Shown piece after piece: positions 1-9,647 of a stretch of 64,000 nt of DNA. Positions within the stretch are counted from its first letter, which is position 1; every line of letters begins with the position of its first letter. The position numbers and the translations under genes were made by a program. The DNA comes from Bacteroidia bacterium. Its GTDB lineage: Bacteria; Bacteroidota; Bacteroidia; J057; JAIXKT01. The notes below the pieces were generated by a model, which made no database searches, was not told the origin of the DNA, and saw only the letters and a program-made list of their open reading frames with translations. The stretch spans positions 312,796 to 376,795 of the forward strand of contig JAIXKT010000007.1 in assembly GCA_026932145.1 (NCBI GenBank). Reading direction: 5' to 3'.

Positions 1-1196
1 TGGCCGTGTTTGTGATGCCCGCTTCGGGCAATAAAGTGGCCAATGTCGTGGATTATTGCAGCATATTCTAATAACTCCTTTTCGGCTAACCCATAGTGAT
101 GTAAAAAACGGGTTTGGTCAAATAATGACAACGCAATTTTAGCTGTTTGGGTAGCGTGCCCAGAGTCATATTGATATTTTTTCCCCAATGCTCTGATAGC
201 TTTTAGCCGTAAGCTATGCTCATCAGGGTTTATCTGCACTTTGTTGTTGTTTCTATGTGTATCCAAATAGTCATATAAAATTCCTTCTTTTAGGGCATAC
301 AAAGATATTTCAAACAAAGTTGCTTTTGTTTCTTGCATCAAGAAGTGAATTAAGATACTGCTATAAACGATTATATCTATGCGCATTGGGTCCATTCCGG
401 GCATTGCAGCACGGTCAGACCGGTTTGAAGAAAGTAGCCGATAATGTATTTCTAAAAATTTTTCTCGGTTAAATTTATATCCGTTTAGGTTTTCTAATGA
501 AAGTAAATCATTATTTTGGTTAGCGATTAGAGCTGCTATTGTTTCAAACGACCCGGAGCTGCCAACAATTTTTTTTATTTTAAATTCTTGAATTTCAGCA
601 AGTAGTTCTTTTAATTCTTGGGCGAAATAGGTGTGTATTTTTCCAATATCTGAAGATGAGGGTTGGTCTTGAAAGCGGAATTTATCCAATAATCTGGCAA
701 CACCGATATTTAAGCTACGTAATAGCTTTACTTGATGAGAGTTAGCTACAATAAATTCTACTGACCCGCCGCCAATATCAATCATCAGTACATCTTGGTC
801 GTAGGGAAGCTGAATTCCATTTTTGATTCCGGTATAGATAAATGCTGCTTCTTCATTTCCATTAATGATGCTAACCTCAATTCCCGTTTGTTGTTTAACT
901 TGCTGAATAAACTCTTTTCCATTTTCAGCACTACGAATAGCACTGGTAGCATAGGCAAACACCTGTGTAGCTCCGTGAGAGTCAATAAGTTTCTTTATAT
1001 TCGAGAGGGCTTTTAGCCCTCGTTGAAAAGCATCATTTGAGATTTGGGCATTTTGGATGCCATTTTCTCCCAACTTAACGGGTTCTTTATATTTTTCTAT
1101 AATAACAAACTCTTCCCGTTCACCAATTTCGACTATCAATAAATGAAACGTATTGGTACCTAAGTCAATAATTGCAACCGTTTCGCGCACGTTCAC
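1..1196 (-). CDS. ppx: Ppx/GppA exopolyphosphatase with C-terminal HD-type domain, partial
   Basis: Translated by hand from a GTG start at 1196; the 3' end lies beyond the left edge. The N-terminus has the phosphate-binding motif IDLGTNTFHLL (about residues 10-20). A second ASKHA signature, MIDIGGGSVEF, follows near residue 145, and GSSGSFETIA near 228. The last visible residues carry IHDIGHF, an HD-phosphohydrolase motif, as in long Ppx/GppA proteins. The family hydrolyses polyphosphate or pppGpp. An in-frame stop at 1220-1218 and no ATG between support the GTG start. Which substrate dominates cannot be told from sequence. Confidence 0.9.
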   Translation of the reverse strand, partial: MNVRETVAIIDLGTNTFHLLIVEIGEREEFVIIEKYKEPVKLGENGIQNAQISNDAFQRGLKALSNIKKLIDSHGATQVFAYATSAIRSAENGKEFIQQVKQQTGIEVSIINGNEEAAFIYTGIKNGIQLPYDQDVLMIDIGGGSVEFIVANSHQVKLLRSLNIGVARLLDKFRFQDQPSSSDIGKIHTYFAQELKELLAEIQEFKIKKIVGSSGSFETIAALIANQNNDLLSLENLNGYKFNREKFLEIHYRLLSSNRSDRAAMPGMDPMRIDIIVYSSILIHFLMQETKATLFEISLYALKEGILYDYLDTHRNNNKVQINPDEHSLRLKAIRALGKKYQYDSGHATQTAKIALSLFDQTRFLHHYGLAEKELLEYAAIIHDIGHFIARSGHHKHG

Positions 1197-1259
1197 GGGG
1201 CAAAAATAAGTTAGTCTTTATTGCGAAATATATTTTTGTTGAAAAATTTTATCAAAACT

Positions 1260-2615
1260 TCAAGATATTGTTTTTTCGGGATGAAACTCTCCTTCCCACT
1301 TGGCTACGACACAACTTGCTAAACAGTTTCCAATAACATTAACTGAAGTTCTGGCCATATCCATTAGTTCATCAATTCCCAGTATGATGAATATTGGCTC
1401 TACCGGTAAATTAAAACTTGCCGCTGTGCCCAATAAGATAACCAAAGATGCTCTTGGAACTCCTGCAACTCCCTTACTGGTAAGCATTAGCGTAAAAACC
1501 ATTATTAATTGGGTTCCCCAGCTAAGTTCTATTCCGGCGGCTTGGGCTACAAAAATAGAGGCTAAAGCCAAGTATAGTGTTGTGCCGTCTAAATTAAAAC
1601 TATAGCCGGTGGGCATCACGAAAGCAACTATTTTTCTGGGAACACCCAATTTTTCCATCGCTTCCATTGCTTTGGGGAGTGCGGCTTCAGAGCTGGTAGT
1701 CGCAAAAGCTATGGAAACCGGCTCACTCACCAAATTGATAAACCGCCGTATCGGTAATTTGATAAACCACGCTATCGGCAACAGCACACCCACTAAAAAT
1801 AATGCTAAAGCACCATATAAAGTTAATAATAAGGCAAATAGATTTTTTAAAATCCCGATTCCCATGTGCCCAACTGTAACAGCAATGGCGGCACCTACCC
1901 CTATCGGTGCAAAATACATGATTAGTTTGGTAAACTTAAACATCGTTTCTGATAAAGATTCAGCAAAAGAAAGCATTGGCTGCCTTTTGGAAACCGGCAC
2001 TAATATTAACGCTACCCCAAAAATCACACTAAAAACCACAATTTGCAGCACTTGACCGTCAGCAATAGATTTAGCAATATTTTCTGGAAATATATGCAAG
2101 ATAATATCGGCTGTTGTTTGCTTTACCGGAGGGGCTATCCCTTCATGATTCTCCGGTGGCGGAAGCTGTATTCCCACGCCTGCTTGGCTAACGTTTATGG
2201 CTATCAAGCCAATAAACAATGCAATGGTGGTAACAACTTCAAAATAAACCAGTGATTTGATACCCATTCTGCCTACCTGCTTTAAATCAGAATGACCGGC
2301 AATTCCGACAACCAAGGTTCCAAACAATAGCGGAGCTATTATAGTCTTAATCAGTTTTAGAAAAATCTTACTAAGCACCTTGAGGTTTTGGGAAAACTCC
2401 GGAAAGTCTAAACCAATTTCTGCACCGATTAACATAGATACTAATATCCATGTAGTCAGCGATTTATGTTTAATAGCGTAAAAGATAAAAGTCAAAATAG
2501 TAATCCACCGAGCTAACGAGAGTACCTTTTCTGATATATCAAATTGGTGTAAGACAGCCGTAACCCCGCCACAAGCTAAGGCAATTAAAAAAATAACGCC
2601 GGTTTTTGTTTTCAT
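1260..2615 (-). CDS. dicarboxylate/amino acid:cation symporter (DAACS, GltP/DctA family)
   Basis: This 451-residue inner-membrane carrier couples uptake of dicarboxylates or acidic amino acids to Na+ or H+. The hallmark elements are present in order: the serine-rich hairpin 1 motif TTSSEAALP, the TM7 motif GYSFNLDGTTLY (the family's NMDGT site), and hairpin 2 GVAGVPRASLV followed by a C-terminal segment with DMARTSVNVIGN. The D-x3-T and N near the end are typical substrate contacts. Many hydrophobic segments are visible. It stands alone between ppx and leuS on opposite transcription to leuS. The exact substrate (glutamate, aspartate or C4 acids) is not determinable here. Confidence 0.93.
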   Translation of the reverse strand: MKTKTGVIFLIALACGGVTAVLHQFDISEKVLSLARWITILTFIFYAIKHKSLTTWILVSMLIGAEIGLDFPEFSQNLKVLSKIFLKLIKTIIAPLLFGTLVVGIAGHSDLKQVGRMGIKSLVYFEVVTTIALFIGLIAINVSQAGVGIQLPPPENHEGIAPPVKQTTADIILHIFPENIAKSIADGQVLQIVVFSVIFGVALILVPVSKRQPMLSFAESLSETMFKFTKLIMYFAPIGVGAAIAVTVGHMGIGILKNLFALLLTLYGALALFLVGVLLPIAWFIKLPIRRFINLVSEPVSIAFATTSSEAALPKAMEAMEKLGVPRKIVAFVMPTGYSFNLDGTTLYLALASIFVAQAAGIELSWGTQLIMVFTLMLTSKGVAGVPRASLVILLGTAASFNLPVEPIFIILGIDELMDMARTSVNVIGNCLASCVVAKWEGEFHPEKTIS

Positions 2616-2757
2616 AGCTAAACCTTAGTGCGCAAAGCTACGGAAAAGCAATACATTTTTTATGACTGGTAAATTTAAAGCCATAACGATAACCAACAAG
2701 ATAGCTCATAGCATGGGCGTGCTGTTAAACTTATCCTGATTACGCGCCGGCATTTTG

Positions 2758-2765
2758 TATCTTTG
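2758..2765 (+). promoter_or_regulatory. Bacteroidota-type -7 box TATCTTTG for leuS
   Basis: An exact match to TAnnTTTG lies 13 bases before the leuS ATG at 2779. Transcription would begin near 2770-2772, giving a leader of under 10 bases. No clear -33 TTTG was seen. The box argues against the upstream in-frame TTG at 2755 as the start. Confidence 0.5.
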
Positions 2766-2778
2766 CGCCATATTTGGA

Positions 2779-5559
2779 ATGGGACACTATAATCACAGCG
2801 AAATAGAAGCTAAATGGCAGCAAATTTGGCAACAAAATTCATCTTTCTCGGTATCAGATGACCATAAAAAACCGAAGTTTTATGTATTAGATATGTTTCC
2901 CTACCCTTCGGGGTCTGGGCTTCATGTAGGGCATCCCTTAGGTTATATCGCAACGGATATTGTAGCACGCTACAAACGTTTGTGTGGCTACAACGTATTG
3001 CATCCTATGGGATACGATGCTTTTGGATTACCGGCAGAGAACTACGCAATCGCTACCGGAACGCATCCGGCACATTCTACCGAAAAAAATATAGCTCGCT
3101 ATCGCCAGCAGCTTACCAAAATGGGCTTGGCCTACACTCCCAATACCGAAATTCGTACATCAGATCCAAACTATTATAAATGGACACAATGGATTTTCTT
3201 AAAATTATTCAATAGCTGGTACAATAATTCGTTAGATAAAGCCCAGCCCATTGAAACATTGGTTCAGCAATTTGAGGAAAACGGAAATACAGCTATTTCT
3301 GCCTGCACAAGTTTTGAAGAAACATTTACTGGCGAAGAATGGAAAAACTTCTCTCCCAAACACCAACAAGAGATTTTGCTGCACTACCGTTTGGCTTATC
3401 TATCTTGGATGGAGGTAAATTGGTGCCCTGTTTTGGGAACTGTTTTAGCCAATGAAGAAGTTAAGGACGGGCTTTCTGAGCGTGGCGGGCATCCTGTTTA
3501 TCGTGTGCCTATGCGTCAGTGGTCATTGCGCATTGTGGCTTACGCAGAACGATTACTTCAGGGGCTAACCGAAATAAATTGGCCAAGTTCGGTTGTAGAA
3601 ATGCAAAGAAACTGGATAGGCCGCTCTACCGGAGCATATTGTTTTTTCTCCATAGATTCAAAGCCGGAAATAGCTCCTGTTAAAATCTTTACTACTCGAC
3701 CGGATACGCTTTTCGGAGCTACTTTTTTAGCCTTAGCACCGGAACATCCTGTTGTAAAAGAAATTACGACACCGGAACAGCAAGAGGCAGTATTTACCTA
3801 TTGCGAAACTTCCGCCCGCAAGTCAGAGCGAGATAGAATCGCTAATCTCAACACCACAACGGGCGTGTTTACCGGAGCCTACGCCCTGCACCCAATCACC
3901 CAACAAAAAATCCCAATATGGATAACTGATTATGTATTAGCATCTTATGGCACAGGCGCAATTATGGCCGTTCCAGCCCACGATGCAAGAGACTTTAAGT
4001 TTGCACAAAAATATAACTTACCAATTATTCAAGTTATTCAAAATAAAAACGTTAAGGAAAACTCTGCTTATGAAGCCAAAGAAGGCATCCTGATTCAGTC
4101 AGACTTTCTGAATGGAAAATCTGTCTTAGAAGCCATTGAAGCAATGGGGCAATATTTAGAACAAGCCGGATTCGGTAAAGTAACAATTCAATATAGGTTT
4201 CGGGATCCCGTTTTTTCTAGACAAAGATATTGGGGGGAGCCGTTTCCTATTGTTTATCAAGATGATATACCATATCCTTTGTCTGAAAATGATTTACCGG
4301 TTACGCTTCCAAACGTTCAAAGTTATAAGCCGGCCGGAAATGGAGAATCTCCCTTAGCGAATGTTTTTGACTGGCTAAACCACCCAAAGGGACGCCGAGA
4401 AACCAACACAATGCCGGGTTGGGCAGGCTCCAGTTGGTATTTCTTACGATACATAGACGTAGAAAATAACAATCAACTAATTGATTTTCAGAAACAAAAA
4501 TACTGGATGAATGTTGATTTGTATATCGGAGGGGCTGAACACGCTGTAGGGCATTTATTATATGCCAGATTTTGGGCAAAATTTTTATACGACATAGGAG
4601 TCATTTCTTTTCAAGAGCCATTTCAAAAGTTGGTTAATCAAGGAATGATTTTGGGAAATTCCTGTTATTTATTCAAAAAGAAAAACGAACAAACATTTGT
4701 TTCTAAAAATGTATTAGACCCAAAAGAATCCTACATTAAAGTACGAACTGATGCTTCTTTTGTTCAAGACGAAGTTTTAGATATAGAAAGTTTTAAAGAA
4801 TGGATGCCTGATTACAAGTCAGCTACATTTGAAATGGATTCTACTGGGAAGTTTTATTGCCATATTGAGGTAGAAAAGATGTCTAAGACTTTTTATAATG
4901 TGGTAAATCCCGATCAAATTTGTGAAACTTATGGAGCTGACACCTTACGGATGTTTGAAATGTTTTTAGGTCCTTTAGAGCAAACGAAGCCTTGGAGTTC
5001 GCAGGGAATCAGCGGAGTTTATTCTTTCCTAAAAAGATTTTTTAACTGGCTTACCGATGATACCGGAAATATTTGCTGGACTACTGAAGAGCCTACGGCA
5101 GAAGAACAGCGGGTTTTGCATACCACCATAAAAAAAGTAGCCGAAGACATCGAAAAGCTGTCTTTTAATACCAGTGTTTCACAATTTATGATTGCCTTAA
5201 ATGAGTTAATTCGCCTAAACTGCCGTAAACAGGCTATTTTTGAGCCGCTTTTGGTTGTCTTATCTCCCTTTGCGCCTCATTTAACTGCTGAATTGTGGGG
5301 ATGTGCCGGAAATAAAACACTTATCCATGAAGCTAATTACCCAAAATTTAACGAAAAATATTTACAATCAGATACTTATGATTATCCTGTTTCTATAAAC
5401 GGAAAAATGAAGTTTAAGATAAATTTAGATATTCAGCTTTCAGAGGCGGAAGTTCGAGAATTATTAGCACAACACGGTGATTTTCAGCGTTATTTAGGGG
5501 ATAAGTCCCTGAAGAAAATCGTGTATGTTCCGGGAAAAATTATAAACGTTGTGGTATAA
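2779..5559 (+). CDS. leuS: leucyl-tRNA synthetase
   Basis: Class I synthetase charging tRNA-Leu. I chose ATG 2779 (protein MGHYNHSEIEAKW, 926 residues) over TTG 2755, because the -7 box lies between them and the family begins here. The HIGH-type motif HVGH is at residues 49-52. The CP1 editing domain shows TTRPDTLFGATF and GTGAIMAVPAHDARDF. The second catalytic loop reads KMSKT at 700-704 instead of the usual KMSKS. The anticodon-binding region and C-terminal domain follow. The stop overlaps the next gene by one base (TAATG), so the glycosyltransferase is likely co-translated. Confidence 0.98.
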   Translation: MGHYNHSEIEAKWQQIWQQNSSFSVSDDHKKPKFYVLDMFPYPSGSGLHVGHPLGYIATDIVARYKRLCGYNVLHPMGYDAFGLPAENYAIATGTHPAHSTEKNIARYRQQLTKMGLAYTPNTEIRTSDPNYYKWTQWIFLKLFNSWYNNSLDKAQPIETLVQQFEENGNTAISACTSFEETFTGEEWKNFSPKHQQEILLHYRLAYLSWMEVNWCPVLGTVLANEEVKDGLSERGGHPVYRVPMRQWSLRIVAYAERLLQGLTEINWPSSVVEMQRNWIGRSTGAYCFFSIDSKPEIAPVKIFTTRPDTLFGATFLALAPEHPVVKEITTPEQQEAVFTYCETSARKSERDRIANLNTTTGVFTGAYALHPITQQKIPIWITDYVLASYGTGAIMAVPAHDARDFKFAQKYNLPIIQVIQNKNVKENSAYEAKEGILIQSDFLNGKSVLEAIEAMGQYLEQAGFGKVTIQYRFRDPVFSRQRYWGEPFPIVYQDDIPYPLSENDLPVTLPNVQSYKPAGNGESPLANVFDWLNHPKGRRETNTMPGWAGSSWYFLRYIDVENNNQLIDFQKQKYWMNVDLYIGGAEHAVGHLLYARFWAKFLYDIGVISFQEPFQKLVNQGMILGNSCYLFKKKNEQTFVSKNVLDPKESYIKVRTDASFVQDEVLDIESFKEWMPDYKSATFEMDSTGKFYCHIEVEKMSKTFYNVVNPDQICETYGADTLRMFEMFLGPLEQTKPWSSQGISGVYSFLKRFFNWLTDDTGNICWTTEEPTAEEQRVLHTTIKKVAEDIEKLSFNTSVSQFMIALNELIRLNCRKQAIFEPLLVVLSPFAPHLTAELWGCAGNKTLIHEANYPKFNEKYLQSDTYDYPVSINGKMKFKINLDIQLSEAEVRELLAQHGDFQRYLGDKSLKKIVYVPGKIINVVV

Positions 5560-6836
5560 TGCCAAACAAAGTAGTTTTATTTGGCCCGGGTCCACAGTTT
5601 AAAGGGGGGATTTCTAACTATAACACCTCCTTAGCCCGCGCAATAGACAAATTTCAAGGTTGGGAAGTTTATATTGTTTCTTGGACCCAGCAATATCCTG
5701 CTATTATTCCCAGAGATTTTATAGACCGTTCCAGCCGATCTAATCTCTTAGAAGGCACTCAGATTCAGGTGGTTTACGTAACAAATTACAATAACCCGCT
5801 TTCTTGGCTCAAAACAGTCAAAATAATTCAGGAAATAAATCCCCAGAAGATTGTTTTTCAGTGGGCAATTGCGCTACAAGGGCTACCAATGGGGTTTATT
5901 GCCAGAAAGTTATACCATTCTACCCAAGCTGAAATCATCTTTGACCTGCATTTGGTTGTTCAAAAGGAAGCCAGTTTATTGGATAAGTTATTTACAAACT
6001 ACGGCTTAAAGGTAGCACACACATACGTTACCCACGCACACAAAACTGCTGATGAGTTAGAAACGTTATTTCCTAAAATTTCTTTTAAAAGAATAGAATC
6101 CGGAATCCGTTTTCCAAAACCAACCCGAACTATCTTAAAGCTGTATCATCCGGTTTATGATATGTTTCGCGAAGACCCCAACTTTGATATACCAGCATTT
6201 AAACAAAAAATGGGGCTAAAAAAACACGTATTTCTATTTTTTGGCTTCATCCGAAAATACAAAGGACTACACCACGTGATTCCGGCTTTTGCTAAAGTCG
6301 CAGAAAAAAGAAATGACGTTTCACTGTTGATTGTAGGAGAATCTTTTTGGAAAACATTAGACCAAACCAAATTTTCTACTCGATTGAAACAGCATCTTTT
6401 TGGTTTAGCGAAAAAAATATTTCTTCGGAACTCTGACGATGAATCTAATTATCAGCCACTTAGTTTAATAGAAACCTACCATTTACAGGAAAATGTTCGG
6501 GTTGTAAATTCCTTTGTCCCGAATGAGGAAGTACACCAATATTTTCAAGTTAGCGATGCAATTGTAACTTATTATTTAACAGCTACGCCGTCTGGCGTGG
6601 AGTCTTTGGCCTATAATTTTAAGATGCCGGTACTTGCTACGCGGGTAGGGCATTTCCCAGAAACCATTCAAGATGGCTACAACGGATATTTAGCTGAGCC
6701 GGAAAACATTGATTCTATGGCTGATACGATGTTACGCTTCTTAGAAAGTCCGATAAACCGTGAAAACGTAGCCCAATCAGCCCAGACAATGAGTTGGGAA
6801 AATTATGCTGCTTGCCTCCTTGAAGCCAAAAAGTAG
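5559..6836 (+). CDS. glycosyltransferase, GT4-like (GT-B fold)
   Basis: A 425-residue protein starting in a TAATG overlap with leuS. The N-terminus, FGPGPQFKGGISNYNTSLA, is the glycine-rich loop of GT-B retaining transferases. The C-terminal half has the donor-site pattern PSGVESLAYNFKMPVLA with the following VGHFPETI and DGYNGYL, typical of GT4 enzymes. It presumably adds a sugar to a lipid-linked or surface glycan in the cytoplasm. Donor and acceptor are unknown. Other glycan genes (8640, 9648, 11637) are nearby but separate transcription units. Linkage to leuS looks incidental. Confidence 0.85.
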   Translation: MPNKVVLFGPGPQFKGGISNYNTSLARAIDKFQGWEVYIVSWTQQYPAIIPRDFIDRSSRSNLLEGTQIQVVYVTNYNNPLSWLKTVKIIQEINPQKIVFQWAIALQGLPMGFIARKLYHSTQAEIIFDLHLVVQKEASLLDKLFTNYGLKVAHTYVTHAHKTADELETLFPKISFKRIESGIRFPKPTRTILKLYHPVYDMFREDPNFDIPAFKQKMGLKKHVFLFFGFIRKYKGLHHVIPAFAKVAEKRNDVSLLIVGESFWKTLDQTKFSTRLKQHLFGLAKKIFLRNSDDESNYQPLSLIETYHLQENVRVVNSFVPNEEVHQYFQVSDAIVTYYLTATPSGVESLAYNFKMPVLATRVGHFPETIQDGYNGYLAEPENIDSMADTMLRFLESPINRENVAQSAQTMSWENYAACLLEAKK

Positions 6837-6857
6837 TCACTTACTTTCAAACATAGA

Positions 6858-7367
6858 TTAAGGCTTTGGCTCATCTGAAATCAATGAGTATTCTGCTTCT
6901 TTATTTTGTTTATAGTAAAGTGGTATATTTTTTCCCTCAAATAGCTTTCTGATGTCCATTAGCTTTGTTGTTCCTGCTTCGATTTCGTAGTTTTTTTGCT
7001 CCGTCTCAATGTTAATCGTTATATTGGTGCTAAATTTTGCCCCTTTATTGTGCAGCTTAATTGCTTTTATATCATCATAACTAATTTCCCACTGGGTTTT
7101 TCGGAACCAATAGAGATTACTTTTTAGCGTTTTGCCATCTCCTTTATAGATAGTTAATCGTATAGCTTGAATTAAAAACGGTACAAAAATCCCGATTTTT
7201 ACCATCCATTCAAACAACGATGTCTCTTCGGATTCAGGGTTTTCTCTTGGAAAAAATGTAACAAGAAATATCATTACCAAAAAAAGTAGTGCTAAAATCA
7301 GATAAACATAAGATAATACAAGGTTAAAACTTCTAATTTCCCAATGGTCTTTTTTGTGATGTATCAT
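6858..7367 (-). CDS. small membrane protein with C-terminal PH-like region, unknown function
   Basis: 169 residues. Two hydrophobic segments (about 17-38 and 54-68) are followed by a cytosolic stretch of about 90 residues with SNLYWFRKTQWEISYDDIKAIKLH. This resembles bacterial PH-domain membrane proteins, where a W-x-I-x-Y/D-D-I strand pattern is common. No catalytic motif is visible. It is convergent with the GT4 gene and lies next to an IS remnant. I do not recognise a named family with confidence. Confidence 0.6.
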   Translation of the reverse strand: MIHHKKDHWEIRSFNLVLSYVYLILALLFLVMIFLVTFFPRENPESEETSLFEWMVKIGIFVPFLIQAIRLTIYKGDGKTLKSNLYWFRKTQWEISYDDIKAIKLHNKGAKFSTNITINIETEQKNYEIEAGTTKLMDIRKLFEGKNIPLYYKQNKEAEYSLISDEPKP

Positions 7368-7489
7368 ATAAGTGAGCTAATATTGTTTTTTAAAACCACT
7401 TACGGTGTAAGAATACTAATTTTATCATTGATAATGAGCAAGTTGCAATATACACTATAAGTCCGCAAATTTAGACAAAGAACGAATAA

Positions 7490-8069
7490 AAGGAAGATAT
7501 TGTTCCTTTTATGTTGAAAAACAGAAGGTGTTTTTTTGTGATTAGACATAAAGACAATATTGATTTCAGAAGTGTAAAAGAAAATCCGTTGCCTGACAAT
7601 CGTCATCAACACATCTTGATTGATGAAACCATTGAATTAACTGGTAATCAAACAAAAAACAAATACACTAAGAAGCTACGAAGGATTGCTGTATGGGATG
7701 CGGAAAACAAACAAGAGATAGAGCTCATTACCAATCAATTTACTTGGACAGCAAACACGATTAGCGAGCTTTATAAGGCAAGATGGCAGGTAGAAATATT
7801 TTTTAGAGAGAAAGCAGCTACTCCATATAAAATCTTTTATAGGAACATCCGAAAATGCGGTTATGATACAAATATGGACTGCGTTAATAGCTATTCTCGT
7901 CCTAAAGGCACTTAAAGCAATGGCTAAATATCCTTGGTATTTATCAAATTTAGTGGCTTTCATCAGGCTGAACATCTTTGTTAAAATTAACCTCCAAAAT
8001 TGGTTAGACGAACCATTTGTCGACCCTGAGCCTCCACCTAAAATACTATACAGGGGTTCTTTTTTTTAA
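7490..8069 (+). pseudogene. IS4-family transposase remnant, 5'-truncated and frameshifted
   Basis: Two frames together read as the C-terminal part of an IS4-type DDE transposase. Frame 1 (from about 7490; ATG at 7511) gives CFFVIRHKDN, then LRRIAVWDAENKQEIELITN and ISELYKARWQVEIFFRE. That includes the Y-(2)-R-(3)-E signature region, YKARWQVE. After GAG at 7808-7810 the sense moves to another frame, giving KQLLHIKSFIGTSENAV and then IQIWTALIAILVLKAL and LSNLVAFIRLN, to a stop at 8069. Inserting two bases after 7810 would restore RE-L-KQLLHIKSF, so a 2-base deletion is the simplest cause. The N-terminal half is absent and no terminal inverted repeats were found. Confidence 0.85.
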
Positions 8070-8218
8070 CGTGAGAAAAAACAGCACGTATTCCAATGGA
8101 TACCTTAGATTTTTATTGTTAGAAAATTGTTTAGGATACTATTGAAAAAATATTAAAAATATGTAATATTTAGTAGGAATTACAAAAATAAAATAGCTAA
8201 CTTTACCAACGAGTTACA

Positions 8219-8614
8219 ATGTCATCGAATAGGTTAGCAAGTAATTCATTAGCACACTTTTTCGTTGGGCTAATGAAAGCGGATGGAGGGTTATCTATTT
8301 CTGAAGAAGAAAAGATAGAGATTTTGATTTATAAAATGCGTCATCATTTACCTGGTAATTATGAACACACGATAGAACAAACTAGGGGGATTCGTCATGC
8401 TGAAGAATACGCATCGTGGGTGCCAGGCGAGCATTTAGAAAAAGGGTTGGAATTTTTAGATAAGTTTGTTGCAAGTGGTGGAGCTGAGCCAGACCATTTT
8501 ACGGGCATCATGGAAACATTGGAAATTATCATGGAAGTTGGCTCAATAACTCCGGGCGAAAAAGAATATATTGATAGGATGCACCGCGAGTTTACCCAAA
8601 AATATATTAAGTAA
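8219..8614 (+). CDS. hypothetical protein, possibly TerB-like helical fold
   Basis: 131 residues, mostly helical by composition, with no signal peptide or membrane segment. The stretch MKADGGLSISEEEKIEILIYKM resembles the acidic ADGxxSxEE pattern of TerB/tellurite-resistance-like proteins, and EVGSITPGEKEYIDRM near the end echoes it. This is only a resemblance. A near-match -7 box (TAACTTTA, 8198-8205) precedes it. It lies between the IS4 remnant and the nucleotidyltransferase gene (25-base gap) and may be co-transcribed with the latter. Confidence 0.6.
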   Translation: MSSNRLASNSLAHFFVGLMKADGGLSISEEEKIEILIYKMRHHLPGNYEHTIEQTRGIRHAEEYASWVPGEHLEKGLEFLDKFVASGGAEPDHFTGIMETLEIIMEVGSITPGEKEYIDRMHREFTQKYIK

Positions 8615-8639
8615 GTTCTTTTTTTAGTTTCTTTGCTGC

Positions 8640-9638
8640 ATGAATATAATCGTTCCCATGGCTGGTTTGGGCAAACGACTCAGGCCGCATACATTATCAA
8701 CACCCAAACCGCTTTTTCCGATAGCCGGCAAAACCATTGTCCAAAGATTAGTGGAAGATATTGCCAATATTTATCAAGGTGATATTCAGGAGGTTGCCTT
8801 TGTTGTAGGTAAGTTCGGCACAGAAGTAGAAGATAATTTGCTGTCAATAGCGGCATCATTGGGAGCTACCGGTAAGATTTTTTATCAGGAGGAGGCATTG
8901 GGAACTGCCCATGCAATTTGGTGTGCCCGTGAATGTTTGGTTGGCGAAACCATCATAGCTTTTGCAGATACATTATTTCGAGCAGATTTTTCCGTAGATA
9001 AATCCAAAGACGGAGTTATCTGGGTGCACCCTGTAGAAAACCCACGTAACTTCGGCGTAGTTACACTCGATAACACTGGAAACATTGAGCAATTTGTGGA
9101 AAAACCGGAAAATTTTGTTTCTGATTTAGCAATCATCGGAATTTATTACATCAAAGACGGAGACACCCTAAAAAAAGAAATCCAGTATTTGTTAGACAAT
9201 AAGGTTCTGAACAAGGGAGAATATCAACTTACAGATGCCTTAGAAAATTTAAAATCAAAGGGATACAAGTTTGGGCCGGGAGTCGTAACTGCTTGGATGG
9301 ATTGCGGCAATAAAGAAGCTGTTTTAGATACAAACCAAAAAGTGCTAACTTTTGACAAAAAGTCTGTCTGTATTTCCCCAAATGCCAAACTAACGAACTG
9401 CGTAATTATTGAGCCTTGCTTTGTCGGTAAAGATGTTGAAATTCAAGATTCAGTTATTGGGCCTTACGTTTCCATAGAAGCAGGAACAAACATCCATAAT
9501 GCGGTTATCAAAAACAGTATTATCCGAGAAAAAAGCCAAGTAAACGGCCTTTTTTTGCAAGATAGCATTGTAGGAAGACATACTTGTGCCGCAAAAGACC
9601 CCGGAGTTTTAAACTTAGGAGATCACACAAGTTTGTGA
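8640..9638 (+). CDS. sugar-phosphate nucleotidyltransferase with left-handed beta-helix tail
   Basis: 332 residues. The N-terminus MNIIVPMAGLGKRLRPHT followed by STPKPLFPIAGK is the nucleotide-binding signature GxGxRLRPxTxxxPKP of NDP-sugar pyrophosphorylases (GlmU, RmlA, GCD1-like). The catalytic strand with FADTLF and the VHPVENPRNFGVV segment fit the family. The C-terminal third, from about residue 240, has hexapeptide-like repeats (CVIIEPCFVGKDVEI, SVIGPYVSIEAGT) forming a beta-helix. It makes an activated sugar for glycan synthesis. Which sugar and nucleotide cannot be read from sequence. Confidence 0.88.
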   Translation: MNIIVPMAGLGKRLRPHTLSTPKPLFPIAGKTIVQRLVEDIANIYQGDIQEVAFVVGKFGTEVEDNLLSIAASLGATGKIFYQEEALGTAHAIWCARECLVGETIIAFADTLFRADFSVDKSKDGVIWVHPVENPRNFGVVTLDNTGNIEQFVEKPENFVSDLAIIGIYYIKDGDTLKKEIQYLLDNKVLNKGEYQLTDALENLKSKGYKFGPGVVTAWMDCGNKEAVLDTNQKVLTFDKKSVCISPNAKLTNCVIIEPCFVGKDVEIQDSVIGPYVSIEAGTNIHNAVIKNSIIREKSQVNGLFLQDSIVGRHTCAAKDPGVLNLGDHTSL

Positions 9639-9647
9639 ATCAGTTAG

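Noticed and set aside
1300..2255. Long open frames on the plus strand opposite the symporter gene
   Set aside because: They mirror the codons of the well-supported DAACS gene and match no protein family.
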